From: Brucella sp. 21LCYQ03
GTDB lineage: Bacteria > Pseudomonadota > Alphaproteobacteria > Rhizobiales > Rhizobiaceae
DNA: 64,000 bases
NCBI RefSeq assembly: GCF_023554105.1
Contig: NZ_JAMJWE010000011.1
Span: forward strand, 90,955 to 154,954
Direction of reading: 5' to 3'
Below the pieces are notes generated by a model, which worked only from the letters and a program-made list of their open reading frames with translations, did not search any database and was not told the DNA's origin. This document shows positions 53,491 to 63,831 of this stretch, piece by piece (within the stretch, counting starts at the first letter, position 1; each line of letters opens with the position of its first letter). The position numbers and the translations under genes are program-made.

Positions 53491-54467
53491 TTATTAGTCG
53501 AACTCCATTGCGAATGAGTTTTGTTGGCGGTGGAAGTGATATGCCGCAGTATTATCGAGAATACGGCGGGGCAGTATTAAGTTCTGCCATAGACAAATAT
53601 ATATATGTAACAGCTAATAGGAAGTTTGATAGCGGGATAAGAATATCATATTCTCTTACAGAGGAAGTAAAATCTGTACCAGAAGTAATTCATCCGCTGG
53701 CGCGACATGCTCTTGAATTCGTTGGAATTTCAGGTGGTATTGAGCTTACGACTGTTGCAGATATTCCTTCAAAAGGCACTGGCCTTGGTTCATCCAGCTC
53801 ATTTTGTGTCGGAATATTAAATGTCTTAAATGCCTTTAAGGGAAAATTTACTTCAGCTGCTGAGCTGGCTGAAGGTGCCTGTTCTATCGAGATAGACCTT
53901 ATGGGCGAGCCAATAGGTAGACAAGACCAGTATGCCGCAGCTTACGGAGACTTGCAGTTTTATGAGTTTAGACCAGATGATCAGGTCATTGTGACTCCTG
54001 TCATAATGAAGCACGAGACTAGGTTGCTTCTCCAACGCCGATTAATAATGTTCTATACTGGAGTTACAAGATCTGCGTCTGCGATCCTCTCCGATCAAGC
54101 GAAGAATGTTGCCAAGAACTCCACGAAAATTAGTTCAATGAAGCGAATGGTCGAATTAGCTTATCTCCTTCGTACTGAACTACAATCCTCCAGCTTAGAC
54201 GCATTCGGTGAGATTCTTCATGAGAATTGGGTGCTGAAGCAATCTATGGCCAAAGGGATCTCCAATTCCATGATTGACAAGGCCTATGAGGCCGCGCGTG
54301 CGGCGGGTGCAAAAGGAGGGAAAATTCTGGGTGCTGGGGCTGGGGGATTTCTTCTCTTTTATGCGGATGAGAAAGACCATGACGCGGTAGAATTAGCTCT
54401 ATCACCAATGCGCCGCATCCCATTCTCCTTCGACAAAGTAGGTAGTCGAATCATCTTTGCGGGATGA
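53487..54467 (+). CDS. hddA: D-glycero-D-manno-heptose-7-phosphate kinase (HddA-like, GHMP family)
   Basis: The 326-residue GHMP kinase begins IISRTPLRMSFVGGGSDMPQ, has the ATP-binding GTGLGSSSSFCVGILN, and the C-terminal AAGAKGGKILGAGAGGFLLF. These are HddA features. It phosphorylates heptose-7-phosphate at C1 before GmhB removes the 7-phosphate. The ATG overlaps the stop of the fused upstream gene, so the heptose genes form one coupled set. Confidence 0.9.
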   Translation: MIISRTPLRMSFVGGGSDMPQYYREYGGAVLSSAIDKYIYVTANRKFDSGIRISYSLTEEVKSVPEVIHPLARHALEFVGISGGIELTTVADIPSKGTGLGSSSSFCVGILNVLNAFKGKFTSAAELAEGACSIEIDLMGEPIGRQDQYAAAYGDLQFYEFRPDDQVIVTPVIMKHETRLLLQRRLIMFYTGVTRSASAILSDQAKNVAKNSTKISSMKRMVELAYLLRTELQSSSLDAFGEILHENWVLKQSMAKGISNSMIDKAYEAARAAGAKGGKILGAGAGGFLLFYADEKDHDAVELALSPMRRIPFSFDKVGSRIIFAG

Positions 54468-54702
54468 GACTTCTTTCAATTTGCACAATCCAATAGTTTT
54501 GACCGATTCGAATGAGAATTTCGAAACTACGATTTGATCTGTGGAAGTGAGATAAAAACAGCGGTTTAGAAATGCAATGAATAGATTTTTTGGAAAATTC
54601 CTATGTGAATGGTTCGAATTTTCTTAAGCCCTTTACTAGTTGGATTCGTTGACATGATCTATCTCCCACTGTTTCACACCTATAAAACAATACGGTCCCA
54701 AA

Positions 54703-56610
54703 ATGAGTAGATCTTACAACATGAAGTTACCTCGCGTATCGGTTGTTATGCCAACTCGGAATTCTGAAAAATACCTCAAGCCCGCTCTCGAAAGTATTTT
54801 GAACCAAGCGTTTGGGAACTTTGAATTAATTATAGTTGATGATCAATCAACAGATACAACATTAGATATTATTTCTGGTTTTAAAGATCAACGAATTAGG
54901 GTTATTGATGGACCAGGAGCGGGCCTCTCTGCGGCGTTGAACGAGGCTATACGCCAAGCCCGGGGTGAGTACATAGCGCGGATGGATGCTGATGATATTT
55001 CCGAACCCAGCCGTTTTGGAAAGCAGGTTTCTTTTCTTGATGAGCATCCCGAAATTGGCGTATGCGGAACTCTATTCAACGAGTTCGGCGATGGAGAAGC
55101 GCTACACAATCATATGGAGAATGTTCGATATAGCGACCTATTGATGGGTTGTTACATAGGACATCCAACGGCAATGTTTCGTCGTGAGCTTTTTGCTAAG
55201 CATCAATTATTTTACAATGAACATATGCGATTCAGTGAGGATTATGATTTGTGGTCCCGTGCTATTCGTGTGACTGGAGTAGCAAACCTACCTGAAATTT
55301 TATTACAATATCGACGCCATGGAAACAATGCATCTGTCGCTCACATGCAAGCCATGCACAATCTCGATTTAGATGTAAAAGCTAATATGATTGAGTATTT
55401 GGTCGGCGACTTGGAACGGAATGATCGATCTATACTAAAAAACCTACTAAAGGGAGATATCATAGACGCAAACGCGCGGGCGACCTTCGTTTCGCGTACC
55501 CTTTCCCAAATTAAACGTCCGGATCTTTGTAACCCACTGGAACTTTTGTCAGTTTTTCACCAGATCTGTCCGTTTTCTCAAGCGGAAATTGCCAGTATTG
55601 GTCAAGATTTGCTTAGAGAGATACCGGTATTTATTATATCGTATAACCATCTGACTTACGTAAAAGGCATCGTGAATTATCTAGAATCAGCAGGATTTCA
55701 AAATATTCACATCATAGATAATGCTTCAACATATCCCCCTTTGTTAGATTATCTAGATGAGTCTCGGCATAGTGTGCATCACATGGGGCAGAACTATAAG
55801 CATATGGTTCTTTTTGAGTCGAAAAAGTTTGCGGATATAATTGATAATGAATATTTTATTTTAACAGATCCTGATGTGATACCCATTCACCAATGTCCAG
55901 CCGATTTCCTGTTCTTTTTTCTAGACATTCTTTTGCGAAACCCAACCAAAAACAAGGTGGGGTTCTCTTTAAAAATTGACGACTTACCAGATCATTATAA
56001 CTTAAAAGATAATGTGATAAAATGGGAGAGTAGGTTCTTTGAGAACCCACGTAAAATTAGAGAAATCTCAGTATACGATGCGCCTATAGATACAACATTT
56101 GCTTTATACAGACCACGAAAAGATTGGCGCAATAACGATTTCTATTCCGCGATTAGAACTGGTGCTCCTTATACAGCAAGGCACTTACCATGGTATCGTG
56201 ATTTAAAAGAACTATCTGATGAGGAGATATTCTATCGTAGTAAAGACGAGGGAAGCAGTAACTGGAACGGCACGATGTCAGCAGATGAACTACATAAAAA
56301 GTATAATACTGCTGAAGTCGCGGATACCGTATTTCAAAGCTATGCGCTGGAATCTCGAAACGTAAAAAACACGCAGCGGGTGATCGGTTATCTTAAGAAC
56401 ACATTTAAAAGACGTCGTGTAGGAGATCTTCGCGGATATTTTCTCAACGGCAAATGGCCACTACTTAATCTTCAGACAGTTCCTTTTTATATTACAAGGA
56501 CAACTTTGTATGCTTTTGGAAGGCTTCCACTTATGAGCAAGACTACAACTATACATAGTCAAGTCTTTCACGCATTCGGTATCCTTCCTATTTGGCGTAA
56601 GGGGAAATAA
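54703..56610 (+). CDS. Two-domain glycosyltransferase with GT2 N-terminal half
   Basis: The 635-residue protein begins with a GT-A family 2 domain: VSVVMPTRNSEKYLKPALES, FELIIVDDQSTDTT, ARGEYIARMDADDIS (DxD) and HMRFSEDYDLWSRA. From about residue 305 a second GT-like part starts (VFIISYNHLTYVKGIVNYLE, IIDNASTYPPLLDYL, FILTDPDVIPIHQCP, with a DPD in place of DxD). A C-terminal segment of about 100 residues is basic. It likely adds one or two sugars of the exported glycan in the cytoplasm. Two bases separate it from the next gene. Confidence 0.78.
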   Translation: MSRSYNMKLPRVSVVMPTRNSEKYLKPALESILNQAFGNFELIIVDDQSTDTTLDIISGFKDQRIRVIDGPGAGLSAALNEAIRQARGEYIARMDADDISEPSRFGKQVSFLDEHPEIGVCGTLFNEFGDGEALHNHMENVRYSDLLMGCYIGHPTAMFRRELFAKHQLFYNEHMRFSEDYDLWSRAIRVTGVANLPEILLQYRRHGNNASVAHMQAMHNLDLDVKANMIEYLVGDLERNDRSILKNLLKGDIIDANARATFVSRTLSQIKRPDLCNPLELLSVFHQICPFSQAEIASIGQDLLREIPVFIISYNHLTYVKGIVNYLESAGFQNIHIIDNASTYPPLLDYLDESRHSVHHMGQNYKHMVLFESKKFADIIDNEYFILTDPDVIPIHQCPADFLFFFLDILLRNPTKNKVGFSLKIDDLPDHYNLKDNVIKWESRFFENPRKIREISVYDAPIDTTFALYRPRKDWRNNDFYSAIRTGAPYTARHLPWYRDLKELSDEEIFYRSKDEGSSNWNGTMSADELHKKYNTAEVADTVFQSYALESRNVKNTQRVIGYLKNTFKRRRVGDLRGYFLNGKWPLLNLQTVPFYITRTTLYAFGRLPLMSKTTTIHSQVFHAFGILPIWRKGK

Positions 56611-56611
56611 T

Positions 56612-58636
56612 ATGAATATTACGACTAAGCGCCTTTGCCTGTTTGCCGGTTATAACTCTAATAATCGTATTGATGATTATGTTGTCCATTACCTAAGTGA
56701 GTTAGCGCGGCATGCCGATGTGTATTTTTTTTCGGCCGATGCCACTCCAGAGTCCGAGCTAAGCAAGTTAGATAATGTTGTTAAAGGACGCTGGTCGGAG
56801 AGCCATGCAAAATACGATTTTGGATCATGGCAGAAGCTGATTTTTCATCTCGGATGGCAAGAGATTGAGAAATACGATTTCCTACTATTAGCAAATGACA
56901 GTAACTTTGGCCCATTGACGGATTTGGGTCCAATACTTGCTGACATGGAGTCGCGATCAATAAATGCTTGGGGCATAACTGAGAATTATGGCGAGCGTAG
57001 ACATATTCAGAGTTATTTTCTGGGTCTTGATCGTGCAGTAATCACAAGTACAGCAGTTAAGAATTTTTTTGAGTCCATATCAATAGAAAATACAAAGAGA
57101 GATATTTGCCTTAAATATGAAATTGGATTTAGTCGATTATTGGAGGATAACGGTTTCCAATTTGATGCGCTGATTGATAGATCTAAACTGGATGTTCCAT
57201 TAGAAGCAGATGTGTCAACTTATCAAAATAGTTTGGTGCGCTCGGGCTCGCCTTTCGTGAAGCGAAAAATTTTTAACGAAATCGGTTTCGCGCAGGAGGA
57301 CGTTTCAGAAACACGTGCGTTGATATCGGAGTTGAATTACAATGTAGAATGGTGTTCGATACCTATTGCCGTAACAGCAGCCGAGAACCCGAAACCTCAT
57401 GATGCAGAGTACTTTGAAGATTTGAGTGCACATGAAAATGGAAAGCCAATTTCATCTGAAAAAGTTGGAATAAGAGATTATGTTAAACGTTTTCTCTTTC
57501 CAATTTATCGTCCGGTCAAAACGCGATTTATTGACCGTCTAGTGCGCATTCAAGAAGCATGCGTTGAATTAGATCGTAGGACGACATCTGTAGAAGGGAA
57601 GGTAGACGCATTAACGAACCAATTTGAAATAAAATATAATGAGATTATTAAAAATAAACTAGATCATACGAACAAGATTTTAGAGGAAAATTCACGAAAT
57701 ATAGAAAAAATTCATAATAGATATGATGAGTATATGCAATTTATTCACAATAAGTGCGAAAATATTATAATTAACTCTCAAGAAAAATATTCGTTGATAA
57801 TTGAGAAAATTCATGAGAGTAATAATCAATTAAATAATATTCATTTATCGGAATTAGAATTACATGCGCATATAGATTGGGTTCAGCGTGATATTTTAAC
57901 AGCTTTACTGTCTGAGATCAAATTGACTGATGTGCAAAGCTTTAATTGCATCACTGATTATCCAGTTGCATACGACAGCCCAGATCACATGCATCCGATT
58001 GGAACCTTGGTTGATCATACGCGACACCCCCGCTTTATACGAGCCTGTGAGAATTACTTCAATAAAGATCGTGGATTGTCATTTCTTGATCTAGGTTGTT
58101 CGGCAGGCGGAATTGTTCTCGATGCCATTCTTCGTGGACACATCGGCGCGGGATTGGAGGGGAGTGATATTTCGTTGCTTCAACAACGTGCAGAATGGCG
58201 TTTGTTACGTGATAGCCTGTTCACTTGCGACATTACAAAACCATTCGAACTGGTGAACGATGGGCTAACGCCCTTTAAATTCGATGTTGTTTCCGCGTGG
58301 GAAGTGTTAGAGCATCTCACTTCCGACGGCGTTGATGGTATGTTTGCTAATATCGCGCGACATACCCATGAAGGAAGCTTGTTTGCTTGTTCCATTTCTC
58401 AGGTCGATGGTGGATTTATGGAAGATGGTACTCCGCTTCATCAGACATTGGAGCCATTAGAATGGTGGTGTAGTCGAGCTAATCACCACGGGTTTTACAT
58501 GCTGGATAACAATTCGTTTGTACCGCTTGATTTTGCGCGTGGTAGCGGAAATGCCAGTATTTATTACAAGCCAGAACACAGCTATAGGGAGAAGAAAGGT
58601 GATTGTCTCACGGTTATCTTTAGGAAAAGCGCTTGA
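56612..58636 (+). CDS. RgpF-like protein with coiled coil and C-terminal methyltransferase
   Basis: This 674-residue protein has a new-looking order of parts. Residues 1-260 resemble rhamnan synthesis protein F (RgpF): LCLFAGYNSNNRIDDYVVHY, KYDFGSWQKLIFHLGW, LLLANDSNFGPL. Residues of about 305-430 are charged and heptad-like, a long coiled coil. Residues 470-674 are an SAM-dependent methyltransferase (FLDLGCSAGG at 491-500, VVSAWEVLEHLT near 560). The frame is AT-rich. By analogy with chain-end methylating enzymes of ABC-exported glycans, it may cap the polymer. This is inferred. Confidence 0.75.
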   Translation: MNITTKRLCLFAGYNSNNRIDDYVVHYLSELARHADVYFFSADATPESELSKLDNVVKGRWSESHAKYDFGSWQKLIFHLGWQEIEKYDFLLLANDSNFGPLTDLGPILADMESRSINAWGITENYGERRHIQSYFLGLDRAVITSTAVKNFFESISIENTKRDICLKYEIGFSRLLEDNGFQFDALIDRSKLDVPLEADVSTYQNSLVRSGSPFVKRKIFNEIGFAQEDVSETRALISELNYNVEWCSIPIAVTAAENPKPHDAEYFEDLSAHENGKPISSEKVGIRDYVKRFLFPIYRPVKTRFIDRLVRIQEACVELDRRTTSVEGKVDALTNQFEIKYNEIIKNKLDHTNKILEENSRNIEKIHNRYDEYMQFIHNKCENIIINSQEKYSLIIEKIHESNNQLNNIHLSELELHAHIDWVQRDILTALLSEIKLTDVQSFNCITDYPVAYDSPDHMHPIGTLVDHTRHPRFIRACENYFNKDRGLSFLDLGCSAGGIVLDAILRGHIGAGLEGSDISLLQQRAEWRLLRDSLFTCDITKPFELVNDGLTPFKFDVVSAWEVLEHLTSDGVDGMFANIARHTHEGSLFACSISQVDGGFMEDGTPLHQTLEPLEWWCSRANHHGFYMLDNNSFVPLDFARGSGNASIYYKPEHSYREKKGDCLTVIFRKSA

Positions 58637-58775
58637 TTTGATACCTTGTAAACTCTCCCATAAAAAGAGGGTTTTAAAAGAAAAATTATGGTTCTCATAA
58701 GGAGATCTTGAAAATAGCGGTAAATCGAGCGGGCTGAAAATCGTTGAAACTGCACATAAATTGATACTACGTAAG

Positions 58776-59612
58776 TCAATATATGTGCAGTCCATGAATA
58801 CTATAAAATTTTATAGCAGACTGGATAAAAACCTTTATGTGCCAAAGCCCTTTCTTCGAAGCATTCCCGCCCGCATGTACTACTCTCACAGTAGGCAAAT
58901 AAACTGTATCAGCAACTTTGACTGATCTTAGCGATAGGTCAAAATCTTCAAAATACAAAAAGTATTTATCGTCAAATCCACCTATATATCTTAAAATACT
59001 GCTCCTGAACAGCATGAAGCAGCCGCTTACTATAGGAGGATTCCAATAAACTTCATCCTGGGTTTCGCTCCTCAATTCATAATTGGCTAAACGCGAGGCG
59101 AAAAACGAACATATTTTTTTCGGCGCAAACCCTCTAAGTAACAAATCAAAGGCAGCCGGATAGCGCTTACAAAGGTATTGCCTTTGCCCATTTGGCCAAG
59201 AAGCGTGGGGGCTTAACAAGCCGCAGTTTTCATTTTCGCGCATGAAAGCAAGAGCGTTTACCAGTGCGTCCGGTGCAAGTTGAATGTCTGGATTGAGAAT
59301 GAGATGAAATTCGCCCATCTGTTGAATAGCGATATTGTGGGCTCTGCCAAAACCAACATTGCCTTGTCCATGGATTAATTTGACGGGCAATTTTGCATAT
59401 TTGCGCAGTAAAAATGAGGCAACCTCATTGCTTATGGAATTGTCTACAACTGTGATCGAGAAAGAGCCTTCTGCGAAACCATTGAGTGCCATTTTCAGGC
59501 TATTTAACGTTTTTTCGAGTTCAGAAAAAATTGGATTAAACGTAACAATTGAAATTGTCAGTAATGATTGTTTATTGGTTGGTTGATATGTCGCTGAAAC
59601 ACTATTAATCAT
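58776..59612 (-). CDS. Family 2 glycosyltransferase (rhamnosyltransferase-like)
   Basis: The 278-residue GT2 protein contains LTISIVTFNPIFSELEKTLN, ITVVDNSISNEVASFL, NPDIQLAPDALVNALAF and SGCFMLFRSSILRYIGGFDD, the pattern of rhamnosyl- and related transferases. It is the only gene of the island on the minus strand and converges on the RgpF-methyltransferase gene. The ATG is 59612, and the stretch to rmlA (197 bases) contains both promoters. Confidence 0.85.
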   Translation of the reverse strand: MINSVSATYQPTNKQSLLTISIVTFNPIFSELEKTLNSLKMALNGFAEGSFSITVVDNSISNEVASFLLRKYAKLPVKLIHGQGNVGFGRAHNIAIQQMGEFHLILNPDIQLAPDALVNALAFMRENENCGLLSPHASWPNGQRQYLCKRYPAAFDLLLRGFAPKKICSFFASRLANYELRSETQDEVYWNPPIVSGCFMLFRSSILRYIGGFDDKYFLYFEDFDLSLRSVKVADTVYLPTVRVVHAGGNASKKGLWHIKVFIQSAIKFYSIHGLHIY

Positions 59613-59809
59613 TCTGCTAATTCTCAGTTTACAAGGTAGGGGTCGGCTTTGAAGTTAATTCGATAAGCTGAAAGTGTCTGTTCACCGTTTAGTTTCGTTT
59701 ATTTACGGGTTATGGTCTGGTGATCGCCAAAACGAAGCCATCATCTTAGGCGTAATGTCTGTCTACAATAATCATGTGGGAGAAGTAAGATGTCAGGAAA
59801 TCAATTCGT

Positions 59810-60691
59810 ATGAAGGGAATCATTCTCGCCGGTGGCAGTGGTACAAGGCTGTACCCTCTGACAATCGCTGTTTCCAAGCAAATTTTGCCGATCTACGACA
59901 AGCCAATGATCTATTACCCGCTTAGCGTTCTGATGCTAGCCGGGATACGAGATATTCTTGTCATCTCGACTCCACATGATCTACCGCTTTTCCAAAAGTT
60001 ACTCGGTGATGGAAGTGAATTTGGCGTTAGTTTCTCGTACTCCGAGCAGGTACATCCTAACGGTCTGGCTGAAGCATTCATCATTGGTCGAGAGTTTATC
60101 GGCGATGACAGCGTAGCGATGATACTTGGCGACAACATCTATTTTGGTGATGGTCTTTCGAAGCTGTCTCAGCTGTCTTCCAAACCCATGCAGGGGGGGA
60201 CAGTTTTTGCTTATCGCGTGGATGATCCGCAACGCTATGGCGTCGTAGAATTTGATAATAAAACCGGTCAAGCAATATCGATTGAAGAAAAGCCGGAAAA
60301 ACCTAAGTCACACTGGGCTGTTACGGGCCTTTATTTCTACGACAATCAGGTCGTCGACATTGCACGTTCGATCAAACCATCAACGCGCGGTGAGCTTGAG
60401 ATCACTGCTGTGAATAATGTGTATCTAGAACGAGGCGAACTGAATGTTCAGCGTTTCGGACGCGGATATGCCTGGTTGGATACGGGTACTCACGACAGCC
60501 TTCATGAAGCATCGTCATTTGTGCAAACCATTGAAAAACGACAGGGCATCAAGATAGCTTGCCCCGAAGAGATTGGGTTGGATAAGGGTTGGCTGACCAG
60601 CGAAGTCGTTTTGGAGCGTGCAGCTAAACTTGGCAAAACTGAATATGCAGCTTATCTGCGTCGACGCGTTGATGAATTGGGAAAAGACTGA
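59810..60691 (+). CDS. rmlA: Glucose-1-phosphate thymidylyltransferase
   Basis: The 293-residue protein carries [20 protein letters not shown], the activating loop, and [13 protein letters not shown] plus [19 protein letters not shown]. This is classic RmlA, which makes dTDP-glucose. It opens the rmlACBD set at the right end of the island; the order A-C-B-D with overlapping or nearly abutting genes indicates one transcript. Confidence 0.96.
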   Translation: MKGIILAGGSGTRLYPLTIAVSKQILPIYDKPMIYYPLSVLMLAGIRDILVISTPHDLPLFQKLLGDGSEFGVSFSYSEQVHPNGLAEAFIIGREFIGDDSVAMILGDNIYFGDGLSKLSQLSSKPMQGGTVFAYRVDDPQRYGVVEFDNKTGQAISIEEKPEKPKSHWAVTGLYFYDNQVVDIARSIKPSTRGELEITAVNNVYLERGELNVQRFGRGYAWLDTGTHDSLHEASSFVQTIEKRQGIKIACPEEIGLDKGWLTSEVVLERAAKLGKTEYAAYLRRRVDELGKD

Positions 60692-61242
60692 TGGAAGTCC
60701 GCTCTTTAGGTTTAGACGGTGTTTTTGAGATAATTCCACGAAAGTTTGGTGATGATCGTGGTTTTTTTTCCGAAACATATAAGGTCGATGCGCTCGCAGA
60801 GGCTGGCATCGACCTGAATTTTGTTCAGGACAATCATTCCTATTCCGCTGCAAAGGGTGTGGTTCGTGGTCTGCATTACCAGCTTCTACCTTTTGCACAG
60901 GATAAGCTGGTGCGTGTTATTCGCGGTGCAATTCTCGATGTCGCCGTTGATATTCGTAAAAGATCGCCGACATTCGGTAAGTGGGTTTCACTGGAGGTCT
61001 CGGCTGAAAAATGGAACCAAATTTTGGTACCAAAAGGCTTTGCGCATGGCTTCATTACGCTAACTGAAGATACGGAAGTCATTTATAAAGTGACCGACTA
61101 TTATGCTCCGGAGCATGATCGTTCGATCCGTTTTGATGACCCTGCGATTGGTATCGAATGGCCAATTCCTTCATCGGGCGTGCAGCTGTCAGACAAAGAT
61201 CAAAAAGCTCCACTTCTCGCCCATGCGGAAGTTTTTGCTTGA
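60691..61242 (+). CDS. rmlC: dTDP-4-dehydrorhamnose 3,5-epimerase
   Basis: The 183-residue cupin protein contains [20 protein letters not shown] (with the catalytic His), [18 protein letters not shown] and [20 protein letters not shown]. It epimerises the 4-keto sugar at C3 and C5. Its ATG overlaps the rmlA stop by one base (TGATG). Length and motifs are standard. Confidence 0.96.
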   Translation: MEVRSLGLDGVFEIIPRKFGDDRGFFSETYKVDALAEAGIDLNFVQDNHSYSAAKGVVRGLHYQLLPFAQDKLVRVIRGAILDVAVDIRKRSPTFGKWVSLEVSAEKWNQILVPKGFAHGFITLTEDTEVIYKVTDYYAPEHDRSIRFDDPAIGIEWPIPSSGVQLSDKDQKAPLLAHAEVFA

Positions 61243-61250
61243 GGGATAAT

Positions 61251-62327
61251 ATGAATATTCTTGTTACTGGTGGTGCTGGTTTTATTGGTTCTGCAGTTTG
61301 CCGTCATCTCGCAGCCAATCCCAAGATCAATGTCATCAATCTAGACAAACTGACCTATGCGGGTAATCTGGCATCTCTCCGACAGATTGAAAACCATACC
61401 AATTACAACTTTCTTCAGGCTGACATCTGTGATGACACGGGTGTGCTGGAAGCATTGCGTGCTAATGAAATAGATATTGTTATGCACCTGGCTGCCGAAA
61501 GCCATGTTGACCGTTCCATTGATGGACCAGCAGCCTTTGTAGAAACCAATATCGTTGGTACATTTCGGCTATTGAATGCTGCACTCGCCTACTGGCGGGA
61601 ACTGCCAGAGCCTCGCAAATCATCGTTCCGCTTTCATCACATCTCAACTGATGAAGTGTTCGGTGATTTGCCGTTCGATAGCGGCATTTTCACTGAAGAA
61701 ACACCTTATCAGCCATCGTCGCCTTATTCCGCTTCGAAAGCTGCATCTGATCATCTGGTGCGCGCCTGGCATGAGACTTACGGGCTGCCGGTCGTATTGT
61801 CTAATTGTTCAAACAATTATGGCCCATTCCATTTCCCAGAGAAGCTGATCCCCCTGGTTATACTCAATGCACTCGATGAGAAGCCTCTGCCAGTTTATGG
61901 CGCGGGTGCAAATGTGCGGGATTGGCTCTATGTCGAAGATCATGCACGTGCATTGGCATTGGTTGCGACGACAGGCAAGCTTGGAGAAAGCTATAATATC
62001 GGTGGCCGGGCTGAACGCACCAATTTGAATGTCGTGGAAACGATTTGCGCCATTCTTGATAAGAAACAACCTCGCGCAAATGGCAAAAGCTATGCTGATC
62101 TGATCACATTTGTAACGGATCGTCCTGGCCATGATCGCCGCTATGCAATTGACGCTTCAAAGATCGAACGTGAATTGGGTTGGAAGCCTCAAGAGACGTT
62201 TGAGACGGGCTTGGAGAAAACCATCCAGTGGTATCTCGATAATGGTTGGTGGTGGGAACCAATCCGCAACGGCAATTATGCTGGCGAACGGCTGGGTAGC
62301 ACGACGTCAAAAGAGACAAAGGCATGA
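61251..62327 (+). CDS. rmlB: dTDP-glucose 4,6-dehydratase
   Basis: The 358-residue SDR protein starts at ATG 61251 ([17 protein letters not shown]) with GAGG just upstream. A longer frame from 61158 lies inside rmlC. Further motifs are [18 protein letters not shown], the catalytic region STDEVFGDL with [12 protein letters not shown], and [15 protein letters not shown]. It removes water to make dTDP-4-keto-6-deoxyglucose. The stop overlaps the rmlD start by four bases. Confidence 0.96.
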   Translation: MNILVTGGAGFIGSAVCRHLAANPKINVINLDKLTYAGNLASLRQIENHTNYNFLQADICDDTGVLEALRANEIDIVMHLAAESHVDRSIDGPAAFVETNIVGTFRLLNAALAYWRELPEPRKSSFRFHHISTDEVFGDLPFDSGIFTEETPYQPSSPYSASKAASDHLVRAWHETYGLPVVLSNCSNNYGPFHFPEKLIPLVILNALDEKPLPVYGAGANVRDWLYVEDHARALALVATTGKLGESYNIGGRAERTNLNVVETICAILDKKQPRANGKSYADLITFVTDRPGHDRRYAIDASKIERELGWKPQETFETGLEKTIQWYLDNGWWWEPIRNGNYAGERLGSTTSKETKA

Positions 62328-63220
62328 AGATCGTTGTAACCGGGCGTGAAGGACAGGTTGTTCAGAGCCTTCTCGAGAAATCATCCCGCCGGCCTGATAT
62401 GCAGGTGATCTCACTGGGGCGCCCAGAGCTGGATTTGGCCCAGCCGGAGACGGTGCGTCGCGCTATCACAGCGATCAAGCCTGATTTAGTCGTTTCGGCT
62501 GCCGCCTATACTGCGGTCGATTTGGCTGAGGATGAGCCTGAATTAGCTTTTGCGGTCAATGCAACAGGTGCGCAAGCCGTTGCTGAAGCAGCGCAGGCTA
62601 TCGGTGTGCCCGTTATTCACATCTCGACGGATTACGTTTTTGCAGGAGATACCAGCCATCCCTATGTGGAAACGGATATTACCGGACCCCAAGGTGTGTA
62701 TGGAAGCTCCAAGCTTGAAGGCGAGCGGCTGGTAGCAGTGGCCAATCCCAAGCACATTATTTTACGAACGGCTTGGGTCTATAGCCCGTTTGGCAAGAAT
62801 TTCGTCAAGACGATGCTGAAGCTTGCTGAAACGCGCGACGCTCTATCCGTGGTTTGCGACCAATGGGGCAATCCAACAAGTGCACTCAATATTGCTGACG
62901 CTCTTATCCAGGTGGCTGATCATTTGGCGTCAACACCAGATTTCTCCGACTTTGGTGTTTATCACCTAGCTGGTACAGGCGATGCGAACTGGAGTGGTTT
63001 TGCAAGAAGAATATTCACTGAGAGTGCGGAGCGTGGCGGGCCAACTGCGACTGTTATTGATATTGCGACAGCTGACTATCCAACCAAAGCTGCGCGTCCA
63101 GCCAACTCACGGTTATCGACTACCAAATTTCAGGGAGTGTTCAACTGGTCTGCACCGCATTGGCAAACATCGCTACGAGATGTTGTAGCCCGACTGGGTC
63201 ATGTTGACAAAGTGAGGTAG
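62324..63220 (+). CDS. rmlD: dTDP-4-dehydrorhamnose reductase
   Basis: The 298-residue protein has a degenerate N-terminal Rossmann motif ([14 protein letters not shown]), [18 protein letters not shown], and the catalytic YGSSKLEGE. It makes dTDP-L-rhamnose, so the exported glycan probably contains rhamnose. Together with the family 2 transferase and the RgpF-like protein, this fits a rhamnose-containing polymer. Confidence 0.95.
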   Translation: MKIVVTGREGQVVQSLLEKSSRRPDMQVISLGRPELDLAQPETVRRAITAIKPDLVVSAAAYTAVDLAEDEPELAFAVNATGAQAVAEAAQAIGVPVIHISTDYVFAGDTSHPYVETDITGPQGVYGSSKLEGERLVAVANPKHIILRTAWVYSPFGKNFVKTMLKLAETRDALSVVCDQWGNPTSALNIADALIQVADHLASTPDFSDFGVYHLAGTGDANWSGFARRIFTESAERGGPTATVIDIATADYPTKAARPANSRLSTTKFQGVFNWSAPHWQTSLRDVVARLGHVDKVR

Positions 63221-63345
63221 CCATATTTTGACGGCTGCGATAGCTAAGAATGCCTCGAAGGATTTTCTGGTTTTGTCGTATCGAGTGGCAATGCGGCGGA
63301 ATTCCTTTAGCCTATCGAACATAAGTTCGATGCGGTTGTGTGAGG
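63221..63345 (-). mobile_element. IS5-family transposase 3' remnant
   Basis: On the minus strand the frame reads HNRIELMFDRLKEFRRIATR and then YDKTRKSFLAFLAIAAVKIW, the usual C-terminal end of IS5-type transposases. Only this tail remains, pressed directly against the end of rmlD. Confidence 0.75.
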
Positions 63346-63376
63346 TCAGGCTTAAGCGCGACTTTTCGGTTTGAGT

Positions 63377-63793
63377 TTACGCAAAACGATGTCTGTTTGC
63401 GAAGAGTTTCTGCCGAAAGACTTCTGCTGGTGTTTTCTACCCCAGACATTTGCGCGGTGTATTGTTGAGGCGATGACAGATGAATGCGAGGTCTCGATCA
63501 CTAAGCGTAAGCGGGTCAAGGTCTTGGGGAAGCCAACGTATTGTGCGTCTGTTGGTGTTCTCAACAGTGTCTTTCTGCTATGGTGATTGCGGATCACAGA
63601 ACCAGATTTGCGACCCTATCCCATTCTGCAGATAAGCCCATTCTGTGAACTCAGTACCACGATCAAACGTAATCGATCGGCGGGCCATTTGGGGCAGGGG
63701 CTGGAGTGCTCTAATCACACCTTCCATCAACGGCTTTGATTGACGATCATTATTGCGCAACAAAACCGTGAAGCGGCTTGACCTTGCTCCCAA
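63377..63793 (-). mobile_element. IS30-family transposase remnant with nonsense codons
   Basis: One frame of 139 codons reads SRFTVLLRNNDRQSKPLMEG, ITFDRGTEFTEWAYL (catalytic DDE region), TVENTNRRTIRWLP and RLNNTPRKCLG, typical of IS30 transposases. It contains TAG stops at 63580-63578 and 63439-63437 and lacks the N-terminal part, so it is a dead fragment. It lies between an IS5 tail and a broken CoA-hydrolase gene. Confidence 0.82.
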
Positions 63794-63831
63794 GTTTTAT
63801 CCAGTTTGGAGTTCGCTCCAGCGGTTTTTGG

